Source of the DNA: Merdicola sp905200315
Lineage (GTDB): Bacteria > Bacillota > Clostridia > TANB77 > CAG-508
Length of the DNA stretch: 64,000 bases
Assembly (NCBI GenBank): GCA_902461935.1
Contig: CABPZP010000004.1
Location: 40,389 to 104,388 of the forward strand
Reading direction: 5' to 3'
Numbering within the stretch: position 1 is the stretch's first letter; every line of letters begins with the position of its first letter. A program made the position numbers and the translations under genes. This document shows, piece after piece, positions 61,917-64,000 of the stretch. A model generated the notes under the pieces. The model searched no databases. It saw only the letters and a list, made by a program, of their open reading frames with translations, and had not been told where the DNA came from.

Positions 61917-63128
61917 ATGGATATAAATGAAAAAATAAAAATAACTTTAAAAGGTGTAGCAGACCATACAGAAACATCAGAAATAATAAAAAAATTTGAG
62001 ACAGCAGAAAAAGAAAATAGACCTTTAAGAATTAAATTAGGGCTTGACCCATCTGCTCCAGATATACACTTAGGACATGCTGTTGTTTTAAGAAAAATAA
62101 AACAATTACAAGACTTAGGAGCAGAAGCAATAATAATAATTGGTGACTTTACTGGAATGATAGGAGACCCAACAGGAAAATCAAAAACAAGAAAACAACT
62201 TACAAAAGAGCAAGTTGAAGAAAATGCACAAACCTATAAAGAACAAATACTAAAAATATTAGATAAAGACAAAACAGTTATTAAATTTAATAGTGAATGG
62301 CTTGGAAAAATGGACTTTAGAGATGTAATAAATCTATCTTCAAAATGCACAGTAGCAAGAATGCTAGAAAGAGATGATTTTAAAAAAAGATATGAAACAG
62401 GAAAGCCAATATCTGTTCACGAATTTTTCTATCCATTAATGCAAGCTTACGATTCAGTTGCAATAAAATCAGATATAGAACTTGGAGGAACAGATCAAAC
62501 CTTTAATGTTCTTATGGGAAGAAACATACAAAAAGACTTTGAACAAGAACCACAATTAACATTATTTATGCCATTATTAGAAGGCTTAGATGGTGTAGAA
62601 AAAATGAGCAAAAGCCTTGGAAACTACATAGGAATTAATGAAGATGCAAACACAATGTATGAAAAATGTATGAAAATACCAGATGAATTAATAATAAAAT
62701 ATTACAATTTATGTACAGATGAACATCCAGATGACGTTGAAAAAGTAGAAGAAAGACTAAAAAATGGAGTAAATCCAAGAAATATAAAAATGGAATTAGC
62801 TGAAATAATAACAAAACTATATCATACAGAAGAAGAAACACAAAATGCAATAGAACACTTTAAATCTGTATATCAAAAACAACAAGCACCAGAAGATATA
62901 GAAGAAATAGAAGTAGAAAAAACAGAAAATTTAGGAATAAGTTTATTAAATGCAATACTTGCAACAAAAAAATATGCATCAAAAGGTGAAATAAGAAGAT
63001 TATTTATGCAAGGAGCAGTAAAAATAAATAACGAAAAAGTAACAGAAATAAACAGTATAGCAGAACTAGAAAACGGAGCAATTTTACAAATAGGAAAAGG
63101 TGTATTCTTAAAAATTACAATAAAATAA
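61917..63128 (+). CDS. tyrS: Tyrosyl-tRNA synthetase
   Basis: 403 residues from ATG 61917; TTG 61908 is an alternative closer to AAAGGA. LGLDPSAPDIHLGHAVVLRK (HIGH motif), GDFTGMIGDPTGKSKTRKQL, GGTDQTFNVLMGR, KMSKSLGNYIGI (KMSKS) and a C-terminal S4 domain (KGEIRRLFMQGAVKINNEKV). Of the long TyrRS subgroup (TyrZ-like). No T-box leader is seen. Confidence 0.94.
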   Translation: MDINEKIKITLKGVADHTETSEIIKKFETAEKENRPLRIKLGLDPSAPDIHLGHAVVLRKIKQLQDLGAEAIIIIGDFTGMIGDPTGKSKTRKQLTKEQVEENAQTYKEQILKILDKDKTVIKFNSEWLGKMDFRDVINLSSKCTVARMLERDDFKKRYETGKPISVHEFFYPLMQAYDSVAIKSDIELGGTDQTFNVLMGRNIQKDFEQEPQLTLFMPLLEGLDGVEKMSKSLGNYIGINEDANTMYEKCMKIPDELIIKYYNLCTDEHPDDVEKVEERLKNGVNPRNIKMELAEIITKLYHTEEETQNAIEHFKSVYQKQQAPEDIEEIEVEKTENLGISLLNAILATKKYASKGEIRRLFMQGAVKINNEKVTEINSIAELENGAILQIGKGVFLKITIK

Positions 63129-63155
63129 CATTATAATAAAATTAATGTAAAACAC

Positions 63156-63184
63156 TGTAGGGGCGGACGCCACTGTCGACCAGC
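63156..63184 (+). repeat. GC-rich intergenic repeat, copy
   Basis: TGTAGGGGCGGACGCCAC then TGTCGACCAGC. First of three tandemly spaced copies in 63129-63345. Confidence 0.75.
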
Positions 63185-63218
63185 AATATAAAAAATGTAA
63201 AATAAAAATATCGGACGA

Positions 63219-63247
63219 TGTAGGGGTCGACGCCTCTGTCGACCTGC
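63219..63247 (+). repeat. GC-rich intergenic repeat, copy
   Basis: TGTAGGGGTCGACGCCTC then TGTCGACCTGC. Second copy in this gap. Confidence 0.78.
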
Positions 63248-63280
63248 AATAAAAAATATAAAAATAAAAAATGTCAAACG

Positions 63281-63309
63281 TGTAGGGGTCGGCGTCCCCG
63301 ACGACCCGC
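63281..63309 (+). repeat. GC-rich intergenic repeat, copy
   Basis: TGTAGGGGTCGGCGTCCCC then GACGACCCGC, identical in the core to the copy at 5850. Third copy in this gap. Confidence 0.85.
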
Positions 63310-63345
63310 AAAAAGATTAAAAATAAAAACAAAGGAAGATGAAAA

Positions 63346-63759
63346 ATGAAAAAACAATGTTTAGTAATAGGACTTGGAACATATGGTATGAATGTAGCAA
63401 AAAAACTAGAAGACTCAAACATAGATGTATTAGCAATAGACAAAAATATGAAAATAGTAGAAAAAGCAGCAAAATTCGTAACAAAAGCAATATGTTTAGA
63501 TGTAACATCACTAGATGCATTTGAAAGCTTACCAATAAAAGACTTCGATGTAGCCGTTGTTGGAATAGGCGAAGACATATCTGCAAGCATAATAACATGC
63601 TTAGCTTTAAAAGAAGCAGGAGTAAACTATATAATAGCAAAAGCAGGAGATAAAATACATAAAAGAATACTAAGCAAATTAGAAGTAAATGAAGTTGTTC
63701 TGCCAGAAGAATATTTAGGAAAATTAACAGCAAGAAGTATAATAGAAAACGAAAAATAA
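63346..63759 (+). CDS. RCK_N (TrkA/KtrA N-terminal) protein, lacking the RCK_C domain
   Basis: 137 residues. Rossmann motif VIGLGTYGMNVAKKLE, LAIDKNMKIVEKA, DVAVVGIGEDISASI, YIIAKAGDKIHKRIL. Typical KtrA/TrkA proteins are about 220 residues with a C-terminal RCK_C domain; this one ends at ARSIIENEK with a clean stop. Either a naturally short regulator or a 3'-truncated gene. No Ktr channel subunit is in view. Confidence 0.82.
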   Translation: MKKQCLVIGLGTYGMNVAKKLEDSNIDVLAIDKNMKIVEKAAKFVTKAICLDVTSLDAFESLPIKDFDVAVVGIGEDISASIITCLALKEAGVNYIIAKAGDKIHKRILSKLEVNEVVLPEEYLGKLTARSIIENEK

Positions 63760-63799
63760 ATAAAAAACTTTCAAATTAAAATAGACTAATGTCAAACAA

Positions 63800-63882
63800 T
63801 GTAGGGGTCGGCGTACCTAAAGGTATAACGGATTTGTAATCTCACATACGTTCGAACAACTCCGAAATGCCCGACGACCCGC
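63800..63882 (+). repeat. Expanded GC-rich repeat with tRNA-like insertion, copy B
   Basis: TGTAGGGGTCGGCGTACC, then the same ~55-nt insert as copy A (ACGGATTTGTAATC, CATACGTTCGAACA), then CCCGACGACCCGCC. One base in the inner stem differs from copy A (ATACGTT vs ATCCGTT). Confidence 0.85.
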
Positions 63883-63925
63883 CATATGAAATATAAAAGA
63901 GAAATAAAAAAGGAGAGATAAACCG

Positions 63926-64000
63926 ATGAAAAACGTTGAGACTCTAGAGAGAGAGAGAGAGAGAGAGAGCTATAATTTAGTCCACAAAGAATTAGAAAAA
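63926..64000 (+). CDS. 5' end of an unidentified gene with an (AG)12 tract (truncated by window edge)
   Basis: ATG 63926 follows AAAGGAGAG. Reads MKNVETLERERERESYNLVH then KELEK, open to the window end. The ERERERE run is encoded by a 24-nt AG dinucleotide tract. Family cannot be told from 25 residues. Confidence 0.55.
   Translation, partial: MKNVETLERERERESYNLVHKELEK
63946..63969 (+). repeat. (AG)12 microsatellite
   Basis: Twelve uninterrupted AG units, 21 nt after the start codon of the gene at 63926. Such tracts are prone to slipped-strand mispairing. Confidence 0.9.

Noticed and set aside
61917..63128. T-box leader for tyrS
   Set aside because: Only about 57 nt separate truB from tyrS and no T-box motif is present.

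Overview
The window is a contiguous 64 kb stretch from a very AT-rich endospore-forming member of the Clostridia (Firmicutes/Bacillota). The evidence is strong A/T codon bias (ATA, TTA, AGA, GGA), consensus TTGACA-17-TATAAT promoters, AGGAGG ribosome binding sites, a T-box leader, tmRNA, spoVM, a spore photoproduct lyase, and syntenic blocks shared with Bacillus subtilis. A cohesin/dockerin/LPXTG gene suggests a gut or fibre-associated lifestyle. Species cannot be assigned from sequence alone.

Layout. 1-5.7 kb: nusA-rnpM-ylxQ-infB-rbfA-nrnA translation operon. 6-9 kb: one large secreted ORF fusing a cohesin-LPXTG half to a second signal peptide, dockerin and Asp-box propeller. 9.2-20.4 kb: rlmN-prpC-prkC, rsgA-rpe, a membrane bactofilin-like protein and nth (minus strand), a tiny spoVM, rpmB and recG. 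20.4-28.8 kb: small unknown genes, an AAA ATPase, rbgA-mrnC, a CpaE-like ATPase with AT-hooks followed by a GAF/degenerate-GGDEF protein, then ireB-ruvX-DUF1292. 28.8-33.9 kb: T-box-valS and miaB. 33.9-38.5 kb: YetF/DUF4363, tRNA-Trp, an M23 peptidase, tmRNA, ackA, tRNA-Gln and tRNA-His. 38.6-46.4 kb: a putative Mn riboswitch with a P-type cation ATPase, trmB, splB, dps, a small alarmone synthetase and an ankyrin protein. 46.4-53.7 kb: PAP2, a Ca/Na exchanger, an IS remnant, rsmE and yicC-remA-rpoZ-cmk. 53.8-64 kb: a coiled-coil protein, a class A PBP, cysS, pgi, a polysaccharide deacetylase, truB, tyrS, an RCK_N protein and a gene that runs off the end.

The most striking observation: four unrelated conserved genes (rbgA, yetF/DUF421, an M23 peptidase, rsmE) are each interrupted by exactly one extra C placed immediately before a conserved glycine GGA codon. 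In each case the upstream frame meets an in-frame CGG, and the family-typical protein resumes at GGA in the +1 frame. Reading by eye, I found no other in-frame CGG in the genes with host-like codon use. The only other in-frame CGG codons are in four genes with less biased codon use (ackA, an ankyrin-repeat gene and two small ORFs). This looks like +1 recoding at CGGA caused by an unassigned or starved CGG codon. The alternative is a context-specific sequence error.

Other notable points are a family of GC-rich intergenic repeats, two of which carry a tRNA-like insertion; a 172-bp element with 31-bp imperfect terminal inverted repeats; an Asn-rich linker in IF2; and an (AG)12 tract at the start of the last gene.
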